Assembly: GCA_036971475.1 (NCBI GenBank)
Contig: JBAIZL010000006.1
Location: 92,024,376-92,088,375, forward strand
Source of the DNA: Prosapia bicincta
Lineage: Eukaryota > Arthropoda > Insecta > Hemiptera > Cercopidae
Direction: 5' to 3'
Length of the DNA stretch: 64,000 bases
Shown: positions 11,376 through 23,369 of the stretch, in pieces
How the letters are laid out: each line of letters begins with the position of its first letter
Numbering within the stretch: position 1 is the first letter of the stretch
The notes under the pieces: model-generated
What the model was told of the DNA's origin: nothing
Database searches by the model: none
What the model saw: the letters and a program-made list of their open reading frames with translations, nothing else
Translations under genes and position numbers: made by a program

Positions 11376-12360
11376 AGTTTTAAGTCACAGGACCAGGTCA
11401 AATGTGATTTGCAGGTGTAGGATCCCTAGTAACTTTCATAGTGGGGAAAGCGATTTTTAGAATCAGATATTTTTAGATGGGCAGCAGAGTGGAAAGTACG
11501 TGATTATTTGAATGAGGAGAAGATTTAGTAAACGTTCAAGAATTGTAATACCTACCACCGAAGGTAACCAAATAATTTGACACAAATGTAGCCTATAAAC
11601 GTGCATGTACCAAGATAGAAAAGAATAGCTAGGGTGTTAACTTTTCGGAAAATGTTAATATTTGTAACAGTTACGAATTTACACAAAAAAAGGAATAATT
11701 GAAGGAAACATGTAAAGAACGATACGGTTTATTGGCCCAGACGGAGAAAGATTGTTGTGAGTATCGGATTTTTGAGAACAGCGATTAATCAAATGATGGA
11801 GAGAGAGGTCAAATCTGGCTCTGAAAGAGGATGAGTGAGTTTAGAAGAGAAGCTTCATTCGGGCAGTAACAAAATAACAGAAAAAGGCCTATTAAAAATT
11901 TAAGGGGCTATTTATATTTCTTCGAAATAAAGATAAAGAAATATGTGGAACATTTTTTTTATTTCCATCTATAGGAAATAAGAATTGAAAACAAATATTG
12001 ACATCTTCTAAGAACTTAGGTTCAATATTTGTAGAGGATAGATGGGCAAGGCTCTGACGTCTTCTACTGAAGGATATATCGTAGTTTGGATCGGTAATGA
12101 TTTACTAAACGTCTTTCTTGTGACGTCATTTTTTCTCAATTTAATTAACTCAGTAAATACTGTGTTGTATTTGGGACCGGTAGTTTATTCAGCTTATACT
12201 CAAATTTCTTCGCTTATTGATTGTTTTTAAGTAGGGAATGTAAAGATATACAAGCATTTACGTGACTTCAGGGAAATGTAATGGCTTTTTTGAGCATTTG
12301 GGTTGGTAGATAATATATAAATATTTCAATCGTAATAACTTTTATACTCTAAACATAACT
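11376..12360. other. End of duplicated block and non-coding flank
   Basis: 11376-11850 matches 63540-64000. From about 11850 to 12360 I see AT-rich sequence without recognisable genes or repeats. Confidence 0.5.
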
Positions 12361-12361
12361 T

Positions 12362-12366
<5 letters not shown>

Positions 12367-12408
<42 letters not shown>

Positions 12409-12500
12409 TTCCTGATGGTGTTGGTACTGTAATAATAAATATTCTTGTATTTGAATAACATATGTTGTTTTAATTTATTAAACAAGAAAACGTATTTTAT
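12367..12500 (+). mobile_element. (AT)n with a Penelope-like tail fragment
   Basis: About 40 bp of pure AT (12367-12407) is followed by TTCCTGATGGTGTTGGTACTG and TTCTTGTATTTGAATAA. The second part matches 62211-62270. It is a degenerate PLE tail in which the 3' half of the stem-loop is lost. Confidence 0.5.
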
Positions 12501-13100
12501 AATTATATATATGTATATAGGTGTGGTAACGTATTGATAAGGTATAAAGTATAAAAAATATTACTTTTTAAATGTTTATGGCCGAGTACTTAACATAAAC
12601 AGCCATTAGAATATATCCATTATTCTTTGAGCTTGGTTGTGGGTTTATGTAATTAAAAAAAAGCACAAAACTAACAAATTATTCATTTCATTATTTAGGC
12701 GCGTTTCAATGAAAAATACATCATCAGTTAGTTTTGCTACTAGAGTCCAACGTACAACATAGTTTTTTATATAGGCTAAACACAAATCACAGAAATGTTT
12801 ACTAAAAACGAGCTCTTGACAGATATTTCGGAAAAAAATTCGAAACGTCAAGTGTTAAAGTCTAATGAACTAATTGTTTGTGTTCTGTCGTTAGCATAAC
12901 TTAATAGTTATGCACACACATTAAATAAAAGATGAGTTAGAACTTAGATGTTAGAGATTAAAATAGCAACTCTTACTGATAATGGCTTTGACATAAGATC
13001 GCATCTGAGTAAATAGCTTATTCATTTGTAGGTTTTGTGTAAGTTTTTACTTGTTGTTACCAGTACCTCAATTGCTCAATTGTTTTAATAAATGTTGGGC
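12501..13100. other. AT-rich non-coding sequence
   Basis: No gene, RNA or repeat recognised. Confidence 0.5.
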
Positions 13101-13101
13101 A

Positions 13102-13102
<1 letters not shown>

Positions 13103-13167
<65 letters not shown>

Positions 13168-13280
13168 GCAATTTGTGCAATACATATACATGTGTGTGTC
13201 TGTGTGTGTGTGAGAGTGCGTGAGTGCATGTGTCTGTATGTTTGTGTCTGTGTGTGTGTGTGTATGTGTGTGTGTGTATC

Positions 13281-13318
<38 letters not shown>

Positions 13319-13325
13319 GTGTGTG
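13103..13325. repeat. (TA)n and interrupted (GT)n microsatellite pair
   Basis: 13103-13160 is pure TA. 13190-13325 is GT-rich with several interruptions (GAGAGTGCG, GCATG). Long open frames here are Tyr/Ile and Cys/Val runs from the repeats and are not genes. Confidence 0.95.
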
Positions 13326-13619
13326 TTATCGACAGTTTAATTTACTTATTCGTGTTTCAAACTAACATAAGTCATGACCAGCGACGTTGTATTTATGTGT
13401 ATTGTGATTTAATCAGTCTAAATACCATTTGCTTAAACAGCATCCAGAAACTCGATTACAATTCTACGCTTGCAGCTTTATACTCTTGCATTCTATTATA
13501 CTCTTGCTGCACTTCTGCTTCAACGTAACACACAAACACACATCATTCAGATATCCAGAGATTAACTTTTATTACCGTGGCACAGGAACGTATTTTATTG
13601 CGTTTATTAATGGGAAATC

Positions 13620-14230
13620 CAATCTTCGTTTTTAGTTTGAACGAAATCTACTGCACGGGATTGAGAGTTGAGATTGTGTGTGACGTAAACGAATTACGAC
13701 TACGATTAGCTTCGAAAGAAGGAATACAAATCCTTGACCAGTCCTATAATCCAGGCGTCTTATTCAAATTAAATATAGACAAAATCAAATTAATTTATTT
13801 CCGGGGTGTACAATGATTTTTCAGAAAGATTGTTTTTTAGTTATAAATTATGTAACATATTTCACACTTTTAACTTCGTTTAGAGACATGTAAACTCGTC
13901 TAAAATGCACCCAATCAATTATTATACGCGTATAGATCAATATATGTTGAATATTATTGTCATTTGCCTTAAAGTAAATATTCGGTAAATGTTTCTAATG
14001 GCAATATTATTTCTTAGCCGATTACTTTCGTGATGACATTTTGTGAAACAAGATAAATACAAAGGATAAGTTTCTGTTGCGATTGATGCCAATGTCTGGA
14101 ATTGCCGATAACGGCCGACTTAATATATAGGCGGCTTACGAAAATGGTTAGGGTATGTGTAAACGGCTGCATTCTATTAACTATGTTTATATCAGGCTAT
14201 AAATTTGATATCTGCACACTTGTGAAATAT
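13620..14230. repeat. Dispersed repeat D, copy 1
   Basis: 13635-13745 matches 23140-23245 (GTGTGACGTAAACGAATTAC shared exactly). 14047-14215 matches 25465-25635 (TTGCCGATAAC, ATGGTTAGGGT, AGGCTATAAATTT). Both parts keep order and strand. The second copy is interrupted by the LINE at 23370-25238. The family is unknown; no coding frame is conserved between the copies. Confidence 0.65.
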
Positions 14231-15364
14231 AATAATCAATTTTATACCATTTAAGTTTTAAATACTTGGGGTTTATTTAAACGGTGTCTTTTTTTAAGGG
14301 CGTTATATATTATTCCCCAAACAACAGAAATGAGTATGTAAATCACTGTAGTATATAGAAACGTATACTTTTCTACACACAAGTTTTAATATATGCTGGT
14401 TTTTTTTTAGTTTTCATACCCAAGTTAATAATTTTTCAAATTAAATTTTTCCTCCCTCGTCTTATAAAAGCGATGTTAATTTAAACATGAAATCGATATG
14501 CCATATATTTCTCTTTTTTTGTCTAGTTGACTTCAAACTTTTAAACCATTGTTTCCACGTGTTAATGCGGCCAAGGTAATGACTCGGGCGCTGGATATTT
14601 ACCTCATCCTGTCTACCCCTCCCCACATTGAAGTGCAGTCAAAGTGTAAGCATGGCAGCTTTGTTACGAGGACACGCCATATCCTTTCAGTGCATTGCAT
14701 TGACATGCCACCAATCTAAGTTATTCCTTGATTTTGCTTTCTTATCCAAGTTCTAAGAAATTAATCTTTTGTTAATATTTTTTAAGCAGCTAAACTTTTA
14801 CAATGCTTCTGCATGTCTTCACAATGTTCTGTTTAAACATTATATATTAAATTGTAACACATATTTGTAATTGGTAATTCTTGACCAATGAATAATTTAA
14901 CTTTGACACTTTTATTCTTTATGTTTTCACATACCGTTATGTTACTTGTATGTTATGAAGTAGATGCAAGTAGATTTGAAGCGTGACGAAACATAATCAT
15001 TGCTATTAGCGGGATGTGAAGTAGAAACTCAATCTAAGATCACATAAAAACTAGTATTAAGTATATATATCTTCTACCTAGTATATATATATACTATGAG
15101 TGACGCTGTAACATATCTGTAATGAATCCTGTAACAATCAATATTGTAATTAAAAATTATCAACTCTAGTGACAACAAAAATGAAATCAGGAAACATTTC
15201 CTACACACATTACGGCCTAAATTTTGAAAACAATTATTTTAAAAACTTTTAATTTAAACAAAAATATTATCCAAATGTTTTCAATATGACTACTAAGCTA
15301 TCTTAATAAATAGATGTCAATAGGATGTATTTTATATATAGGATGTATATAAATATAGGTTGTA
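14231..15364. other. AT-rich non-coding sequence
   Basis: A less AT-rich patch at about 14560-14710 has no partner in this window. A short ATATATATC/ATATATATAC hairpin lies near 15061-15095. No gene seen. Confidence 0.5.
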
Positions 15365-15365
15365 T

Positions 15366-15440
15366 TGAGGATTAGCTCAGACGGAAGATACCTTGTATAA
15401 TTAGAACGTAAGTCTTCCAAAGTGTTTGCTTTCAAATTAC
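15366..15440 (+). repeat. Possible tRNA-derived (SINE-like) head
   Basis: TAGCTCAGACGG at about 15373-15384 fits the RNA polymerase III A-box consensus exactly. A weak B-box-like GCTTTCAAATTAC lies about 50 bp downstream. No cloverleaf closes convincingly and no second copy was found, so this may be chance or a decayed SINE or tRNA pseudogene. Confidence 0.25.
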
Positions 15441-15599
15441 TTCTTGATTCTTCTTGCTTCCTCGCCTTCTTCAATACGATTCTAACAAAGTTAAAGTTAT
15501 ATACCGTCGGTGAATAAATTCTCTACATTTCCATCTGTTTGTGAAAAACACGGTCACATCCACTACAGTGACAGCTGAATATGTATCATACATTAACAT

Positions 15600-15950
15600 T
15601 TGGCAAAGTGCCATCTACATGTGCACAGCAGTCTTACCTTCCTGTATAGTGCAAACTACATGTGCATCAGCAGGGTAACAACACTGTATAATGGCCACCG
15701 GCATGGGCATCAGCAGGGTAACAATACTGTATGCACCACGTTAATTTGCATTAAAACGGTACCCATCTGGTATAGACCCAGTTTTATTAGGAATAACACG
15801 GTAACAATCATGTATGGTGCTACCTACACGTGAATAAACAAGGTAGCAATCCTGGATAGTTCCCTTTAATATGAATCAACAGCGTAACAATTCTGTATCC
15901 TGTGCTACCTGTATGTGCATTGACATAGTATCATTCTAACAGCTGAATTT
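15600..15950. repeat. Degenerate ~44-bp minisatellite
   Basis: GCATCAGCAGGGTAACAA occurs at 15663 and 15707 (period 44). Diverged relatives with GGTAACAAT-CTGTAT or GGTAGCAATCCTGGAT continue to about 15950. The open frame over it is incidental. Confidence 0.7.
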
Positions 15951-15959
15951 ATAGCATTT

Positions 15960-17310
15960 TAAATTGTTGCTTGAACCAGAGATAATGAAACATCGTCCTA
16001 CACTTATTGGCCTAGATCAAAACAAAGATTTTATTTCACAGAAACTCTCTCAGAACAAAGACAGATTTAAAATAGGTAGATCCACTATGCAACTCAATCA
16101 TATTCATGACGTCATCCCGCTCTCTTTGATTTGGATATATAACTCGCTTTATCGCTCGCCAATCTAAACTCTTCTTAAATCAATCTCACTTTATGCATTT
16201 ATATTTCAGAAAACAGTGGTTCGAAGTTTATGGTGCGCCTTACAAATATTTTATTTCGAGAAACAATCAGTAATACTGACGGTTGCTGACCCGTACTGCC
16301 TCCTTCTGTCCTCCTTATTCCGATTGTTGCCAAAATGGAACGAAATTGCATGCATCTGCAAATGATTGTAAAACCCATTTTTAGACGAATAGTTTTCATT
16401 ATTTATCATACATCGTTTTCATATAAAATATGTTCAATTCAAAATATTCCAACTTATAACGGTCCGTAGCAATCTGTAATAGTAACAAGATGTTATTTTA
16501 ACAGACAAAAACATTCGATATTAAAAGATATTTAGGCCGAAACAATCGCGGATATCCTTTACAGCACCTTTATTATCAATAATTTTAATTGCTTTTACTT
16601 TGATGTTGTCCATTGATTATAACGGATAATTCAACGATATTTTTGTAGACTAAATGTTTTCAAGGAAATTTTCTTTATTGAGGATGACATAATTATCTAT
16701 TTTTAAATAATTTAACTAAATAATCAACATCCCAACACATGAAATACTTATAAAGACGCTTTTCACACCTTTCAATTTACTACAATACTAGTTGTATGCA
16801 ATAGTAGCTGCTAAGCAAGTCAATCCAGAGCTCGACAACTGCCAATATCAAGTTCGAGCGGGACAATATTCTGCTCTATTACTCAGGACATGACACATTT
16901 TAAGCCTTTATTTAATTCCCCAATTCATTAAAATAATACTTAACCTTATTTCATATCTTATTTTAAATTTTAAAAATCGATACAAAATCAAACACAATCG
17001 ATATCTGAAACAATCATTTGTTGTAATATATTGTCCTAATGTGGGTGGAAAGGTTGTTCGATAATTCTTATTTTGCCATTTTTATACCCTAATTGCAGTC
17101 TGACTGTCTTGGTGCACATGTACATCCCTCTAGGCCCTCTTTAATTTTCCACCCCCAACATGTGTTCATTATCTTTTACAATATAGCATCCCTGATTGCT
17201 TCCGCTTACATCTAACATCTCCGTTGCATTATCGTAATCTTTACATGCCCAAATATTACTTAACCACATCATACACTCTACTCATATCAATGTGTGTTTT
17301 AAATAGTTTC
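15960..17310. other. AT-rich non-coding sequence
   Basis: No gene, element end or tandem repeat recognised. Short open frames on both strands have no family features. Confidence 0.5.
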
Positions 17311-17316
17311 TTTAAG

Positions 17317-17423
17317 ATTTCTTTACTCTGCAAAAATTATAACAGATGAAACAAAGTCAGATTTCTTACAAAGTAACATTTCTTTACTCTGCAAAAATTA
17401 TAACAGATGAAACAAAGTCAGAT
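17317..17423. repeat. 46-bp perfect direct duplication
   Basis: 17317-17362 and 17378-17423 are identical (starting ATTTCTTTACTCTGC, ending CAAAGTCAGAT), with a 15-bp spacer. It looks like a recent local tandem duplication. Confidence 0.9.
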
Positions 17424-18453
17424 ATATGATCGAACTACGTAGACGACAGCTAAACAAACAAAATAAAATACAATCAAAAGAGAAACAACGATGAAGGTTA
17501 AAAAAATTAAATATTTATTTATTCTGTTTTACATAAATAAAGCGTTTAATATTTGTTTTGTGCGGCATCAAAGGAATAATAATAGGGTTTTCATAATAGG
17601 ATCGTTGCCAGCAACTGTGACGGCTGTGATATAATTTGTAATTTATGTTGAATTCTAATTAGAGTTGCTACGAGACTGATATGGTTGCAATGTGAATTTA
17701 TCAACGGGAAAATAAGTAAAATATAGTATAATAAGTAAAAATAAGACAAATTGATTTTATGTGACAAATATTTATTTTGAACTAATGATTTACTTTTGAA
17801 TACGATGCAAGTATTTGAGAAAAAGAATCATTGGCCTTCTTTATCAATGACGGATTTCCTGCGTGTTGTATTTGAAGGCATTTACCAGTCTACGCTCATT
17901 ACCTAGGGTGGCTAGGAAGGATTAATTAGGAGACACACACCCCCTGGTAAAGATGAAGGGGGTTTATGGAATCACTTATCTCAAGTACCGTACCTGACAT
18001 AGCCTACTCTTTAACATACGTAGTGTCTCTATCAATTCAACAAGTGTCTGACCCCCTAAAACTCATCTAAGAATAAGCAATGTAAACACGAATTTTAGTC
18101 CTACTTAAATCAACAAAGAAAAATGTTATATTAGCAACTTTTTAATTCATATGTACAATTAATATCATTAAAGTAACATAACCTGTGCGTTAAATCAGCT
18201 GTTATACCACGCAACCTGTAACATAAAATCCGCTATTGTATGAAGTCATATGTTATATCTTATTTCAAAACTTGTCCCTTGTTGAAAGGTTTTTCTCCCA
18301 TATAAAACTAAAATTAATAATTAATAAATTTAACTAATGAATTAATATTTAAAGAAACTGTATTAACATCAGTCGTCATCCAGTACAAGGTTAAAAAATG
18401 TATTTGAACGTGAACGGATCAATAAAACTATTTATTCACAATTGAATATTTGT

Positions 18454-18455
<2 letters not shown>
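17424..18455. other. AT-rich non-coding sequence
   Basis: No gene seen. A short less AT-rich stretch at 17880-17990 has no partner. Confidence 0.5.

Positions 18456-18458
<3 letters not shown>

Positions 18459-18508
<50 letters not shown>
18459..18508. repeat. (AT)n microsatellite
   Basis: About 50 bp of pure AT. Unlike most others in this window I could not tie it to a PLE tail. Confidence 0.95.
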
Positions 18509-18510
<2 letters not shown>

Positions 18511-18989
18511 AGTGAACTAATAGATGGAATTTAAAAAGGATATAAGTAGATAAAGTGATGGTAGAGGGTAATGGTTCCCTGGTCCTGGGATAGGGACTAG
18601 AGGGTAGTTTTGGCATCGCAATGAATAGGTAGATTCTGTGAAGGTAACCTGCTCTCTAATTGAGTTCGCTTGCAAGTTGAGGTTTTAATAAATAAATAAA
18701 AAACACGAATCTAAAAACAATATACTATATTAGCATATGCAATTAAATATCTTATGTCATCATTATTAGTGGCACTGATACAAATTTTAAATTTCAGTTT
18801 TAAATTTGTAGTAGTGTCACTGATGATAACGGTATGTCTCAATGAAACGACTGTGTACGACACTAAAATTTATTGTTTTGTGAAATCGTGTACTGATATA
18901 TATGATAAACGCAATTATTATTTATTTATAACCTTAGATAGGTAAAGCAAGAGGTTTTTTATAGTATCCAGCAAAGAAATTTAATTGTT

Positions 18990-19450
18990 TTACGTAAAGA
19001 ATTTTGTACCAAAACCACAAGAAGTAATAACATTTATATATAAAATGGAGGGTTAAAAACACGGAACTATTCAACAAAATAACGGATTCGTTTGTCAATG
19101 GTCTCAAGGCGCTGAGGTGGGCGAATGGAAGTTTGTAATCCAATAATCCAGAACAGATACCACAGAGACGCAAACATGGCGACGCCAAGACACATTGCCC
19201 GAGACGAACCAATTCAAGCATGCTTTATATAGAAGTAACCCTTTAGGGTAAGTGCTTAGGACGAGTAAAATAAATTGATGGGAGCTGTATTAGAGCCTTG
19301 ACTTTATACGTTTCCCTTACGTGGATAATAACTAAACACTTGTTTACCGTTAGAAGTGTTGTAAAATATTTCCACTTAACTTTAAGGAGGGAGATTATGT
19401 ACGTTTAGCTTGATGTATTTCAAATGATTTTGTAAATGTGCCCTCGTGCC
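18990..19450. repeat. Three-copy dispersed repeat R, copy 3
   Basis: This stretch matches 4520-4940 and 57820-58240 over the GCTGAGGTGGGC core, the AAGCATGCTTTATATAGAAG block and AGGAGGGAGATTATGTA near 19385, with about 80-85% identity by eye. It lies outside the segmental duplication, so the repeat moved or duplicated independently. Confidence 0.7.
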
Positions 19451-19699
19451 CGCCCACCCACAATACAGAAAAAAAAACTTTTTGAAAGAAGATTGACATC
19501 GTAAATTCAATTGCAAAAAGGTAAGGTGAATAACTATAAGTTAAAAATCACTTAATAAGGCTGCCATTTCAAAATGATCTTCATTAAAAATTTAGCAGAA
19601 AAAAACTGGCGCTTAAAATTATACAGGCACTTTGTGTACGGAGTTCCGTGTTTACGCTAAAATGACGGGAAGATATTTACAATTTAAAGTGTTTTCGTT

Positions 19700-20360
19700 T
19701 TACTTCAAAAAGAATTAATAATTCTTAAACCTCTTTCTATTGTGTGCGTATGCACATTACGATCACCATAAAAAACAAAAGTGAGAGAGTGATTGGCCGT
19801 TTTGTGTAGATATCCATTTTGAATCAGAGAATTGTACCCCCTCCACATATCAGTAATGACTGTCGTCTCAGGCTCCACATTTTCCATTATTATTTGCAGT
19901 AATGTAACTGAATAGCTTTTTTGAACAATTTTCAGAAAACGCTTTTTACTACCTCTGTCTATATGCCTACCACCAACTACCAAACGAGTTTTGGGCGAAC
20001 GCCCACGATTTTACTTACGTTTCCCAAACGCGTATTCACCCATTGCAACAATTTGTCCTGCGACACCTATTTTAGTTGATTTTTCCAGAAGTCAAACCTC
20101 GAGATACTCCCTGAAAGCATTTATTTCACTGTAGGCCGCTAAAGTTCAGACTCACAAACAATAATAAAAAACGGTAATTTCAATATCCAGAACTGCTACC
20201 AGAATTGTGCAATTGAAGTGGAGTAACTAGAGCTAATCCAAAAATGGTACTTGTTTTTTAGCTTTGCAGTTACGAATCCCACATTTATAAATCATATTGT
20301 TTTTTTCTCCGCGATTGAGATGCACCATTGCACCACACTTCACACATTTTATTGATAGTG
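19700..20360 (-). pseudogene. Merlin-type (IS1595-like) DNA transposase remnant
   Basis: The minus-strand reading shows, in order, a Cys-rich N-terminal patch near 20350-20270 (CVKCG, then YKCGIRNC), a core near 20060-19985 (GQIVAMGEYAFGKRK followed by a stop and NRGRSPKTR), and an open frame 19705-19983 with ITDMWRGYNSL, HSLTFVFYG and HTHTIERGLR. This order fits Merlin transposases, related to bacterial IS1595 and ISXO2 enzymes with a DDE-type core. The first catalytic Asp, expected in a VDE-like triplet before the FGKRK block, reads Gly (MGE). The second Asp (ITDMW) and the Glu (TIE) are present. Several frameshifts and stops break the gene. I could not identify the inverted repeats. Confidence 0.7.
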
Positions 20361-20369
20361 TCACCCGTT

Positions 20370-21625
20370 AATAGTCTTTTAGAAAACTGTTCATTCCACT
20401 TTTTGAAATGTGTTGACGAACGCTTTAATGCTCCTTAAACACTCAATTACCAATATTCCATTGTATATTTTGTTTAATCAGCTGATAGTAAATGTTTTTG
20501 TAATCACCCATAACAGTCACTTTTAAACACAACCAAACAATTGATAGTAAATGTTTGTTGTTATTCATCTTTCAAGGTTAGTTATACTTTAGAAATGTCA
20601 TGTTACATGCAGAAGCTTCTCCTTCTCTTGGTGTTTTAAGACAAAAATCGGTAAAGATTACAAACTATAGTTTGATATAATTATTGGGATCTAATTTAAG
20701 TAAATTGAATTCAACCCAAACACAAGTAAATACAAGTTAAATACACGTCAACCTTGTACGAATAATGGGTATTCTGCTAGTAGCATAATAAGGTTTATGT
20801 AAAACCAATTCGGATGCTTATAGTTCTAAACGATAATGTAGTTATTTGAAATGCTCTCTAAACGCGAACGTTTCAATTTTCAATCCTTAATAAAATACGA
20901 TTCTATTCACCCAACCAAGTTCAAATATTTGTTTTAAAAACCCTATAGGGGATAAAAATAGATGTTATTAAAGTTATAGAAAAACACTATTATTTAATTT
21001 AAATTATTAAAAACTGAAGTTTTAGTCCGATTTGAAGTGAAAAACTACATGTTTGATATCCATGCTTTTTGCACTGAGCTTTGTCCTCATTCCAGAAAAC
21101 CTTTCCGTACAGAAAACTATAAAAATATAAGAGAAAGGTTGCTAAGAATAATGAGACAATACAAGAGATGAAATGTAATGAGATATTATAGACCACCATC
21201 AGCTTCATAAATTAAAAACGAAAAAACTATCAAAAAATAGTAGGAAACAAACAAAATTGCCTAACTTCATATACTGTATAGAGAGGAAAATGGGAAACTG
21301 CAAAGAAATTCACTTTCTATTTTGGCACCTAATATTGTATGTGCATAGTTATAATAGTGTAATTATAAAGTACAAAGGAATTACAATATAAGTTCCTTTT
21401 GTTGACCTCAGTTAGAATTGACTAATAAGATTTTTTTATATTACTTGTTAGTAAGATACATGTATTTCCTCTTCTAGGCATACCAGTGCTTATATTTGTA
21501 TTATAGCCTACTATCATAAAAGTCAAATTTGTTACTTTAAATAAAGTTTATATATGACAGATGACAAAAACCTTACTTTCTGCAATACGAAGCGCTTCAA
21601 AAAAATCTGTGTAAAATTATTAGCA
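20370..21625. other. AT-rich non-coding sequence
   Basis: GATAGTAAATGTTT occurs twice, near 20483 and 20542. No gene recognised. Confidence 0.5.
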
Positions 21626-21629
21626 TTGA

Positions 21630-21850
21630 TTTAGTTATTCTTCAATAACTTCTATGACGTAGTTATTCCTCAATCACATCAGTGATTTAGTTAGTCTTCA
21701 ATAACCTCACCGACTTAGTTATTCTTCAATCACTTCACTGACTTAGTTGTTACTTTCAATAAAATGTTTAAGATAGATTTACCTCACTAACTTAGTTACT
21801 CTTTGATAACGTCACCAATATCGTTATTCTTCCATAAATTCAAAGACATA
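21630..21850. repeat. Degenerate ~31-bp minisatellite
   Basis: About seven diverged copies of a unit around CTTAGTTATTCTTCAATNAC followed by a TTCACTGA-like segment. The array is short and old. Confidence 0.7.
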
Positions 21851-22004
21851 CGTTAGTAAATGGTTCTTAATAAGCTTATTTGCCGTAAAATATCAATTCG
21901 CATTGAAATAGAGTTAGCAACACTGAGGAATAAACTTTGCACTAGAAGCCGTCATTAACAGATGCCCTAATGGAAGGGAGTTCCTTTGGCTGTAGATGGA
22001 TGAG

Positions 22005-22110
22005 TAATAGAATTATCTGGACGGAGTTTCCTTGATTACATTAGGCCTTATATTATCATCACTAATGCGTTACAATCAAGGGCTCTAACTCAGATGTGGC
22101 GGGAAACTTA
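22005..22110. repeat. Short relative of the 9.9-kb and 62.4-kb repeat
   Basis: AATTATCTGGAC, ATTACATTAGGCCT and the ACTAATGCGTTACAATCAAGG area match 9940-10030 and 62370-62450. This is a third dispersed copy of part of the duplicated block. Confidence 0.6.
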
Positions 22111-23129
22111 CTTAATCATAGACCCGTATATTCGTCCATTGAAGGACTACTACAATACGTGCTACACTTAGTGTAAAGGGTGTTTTTCTTTCTTGGAAGG
22201 TAAAAGTTTTATTAACACTAATTTTATGCATTGTGTAGACGTTGGTTTATTACTTTAGAGGGGAAACACCTGTTGGAACGTTTGTTGGTTTACCAACTCA
22301 ACAACAATGAACAAAGGCTGATTGTGCAATTAAAACATGTACCTTAAACACGCTTCAGATGTGTCATAAATATAATAAAGGAGAAAAAGCGCAAAGAACA
22401 ATTGTTTTAGACGAAAAGGAAACACATAAACGTGGCTTTACGCCGAGGGCGCCCCATTGCGATGCCTTTTTCAATGTCCTTCTGTTAAGGATATGTAGAG
22501 ATTTTCTCATTATATTTCACACGGAAAATCGTATTTAAAAGTTATTTTGTATTTTAAATAACTAGTGTAAATAGTGTGCTACTATGATATATTTTATTCC
22601 ATATGATCAATTATAAAAAATATATGAAAACCCCAAATGGTCTTATGACATTGATGTACGAATATATTTATAACTAAATCTTTATGTTTTATAATAAATG
22701 CAAGCGACGCAATTGGAACATTTTTATATGGATGAAGTGTTGTATGTAGGATGTATAATATTAAAAATTTATTACATTTCAAATTGTGAATTTTTTTGTC
22801 CCAATTCAAAAAAGTATTTCGTCGAAATTTAAATAAATATTTTTAAACCTAATATAAAAGTCGCAAATTATAGGCATATTCAATAAACGAAATTAATATA
22901 TTTAATAATAATAACTTATGATTGTTTACGTATGATTATTATTTATAATATCGTTCGCGTAAAATATTATGTAAACGTTTTATTATGACCGTAGATATTC
23001 CTAAAAAACCTGCTTCAATGCAACTTCAACACAACACCTAGGCCATACACAAGTTAGTCAGTCGTCGAGAGATTCGTTTTTATGAACGTGCCATACAAAC
23101 ACATTATAAATCCTATAGAAATGTGAAGT
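22111..23129. other. AT-rich non-coding sequence
   Basis: No gene or repeat recognised. Confidence 0.5.
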
Positions 23130-23369
23130 AAATCGTCGTTTTGAACGAAATCAATTGAACGGGATAAAGAGCTGAGGTTTGTGTGTGACGTAAACGAATT
23201 ACAGCGACGTGTTCCTTCGGAAGAAGGAACATAGGTCCTTGACTTTTATATTTCCAAACAAAAATTATTTGAATCGAATTTAAAGCAAACATTATTATTT
23301 TAATTCAGAAACCTATATATTTTTGCGAATGATTTTATTTATAAAATTATATATTGGAGTTACACAATA

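Larger units (their letters stand above)
2881..11850. repeat. Segmental duplication, copy A
   Basis: This block aligns co-linearly and in the same orientation with 56188-64000. Matching stretches are 2881-5575 with 56193-58880, 6856-7355 with 58885-59376, 7356-8137 with 61335-62120, and 9920-11850 with 62347-64000. Identity by eye is roughly 90% with small indels. Gaps in the match are insertions private to one copy. The right edge in copy A cannot be fixed because copy B leaves the window. Confidence 0.9.

Noticed and set aside
13051..13528. 102-104-codon open frames rich in Tyr/Ile and Cys/Val
   Set aside because: These are translations of (TA)n and (GT)n microsatellites.
15366..15440. True tRNA gene
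   Set aside because: The A box fits, but the B box is poor and no acceptor, anticodon or T-arm pairing could be closed; it is listed only as a weak SINE-like signal.
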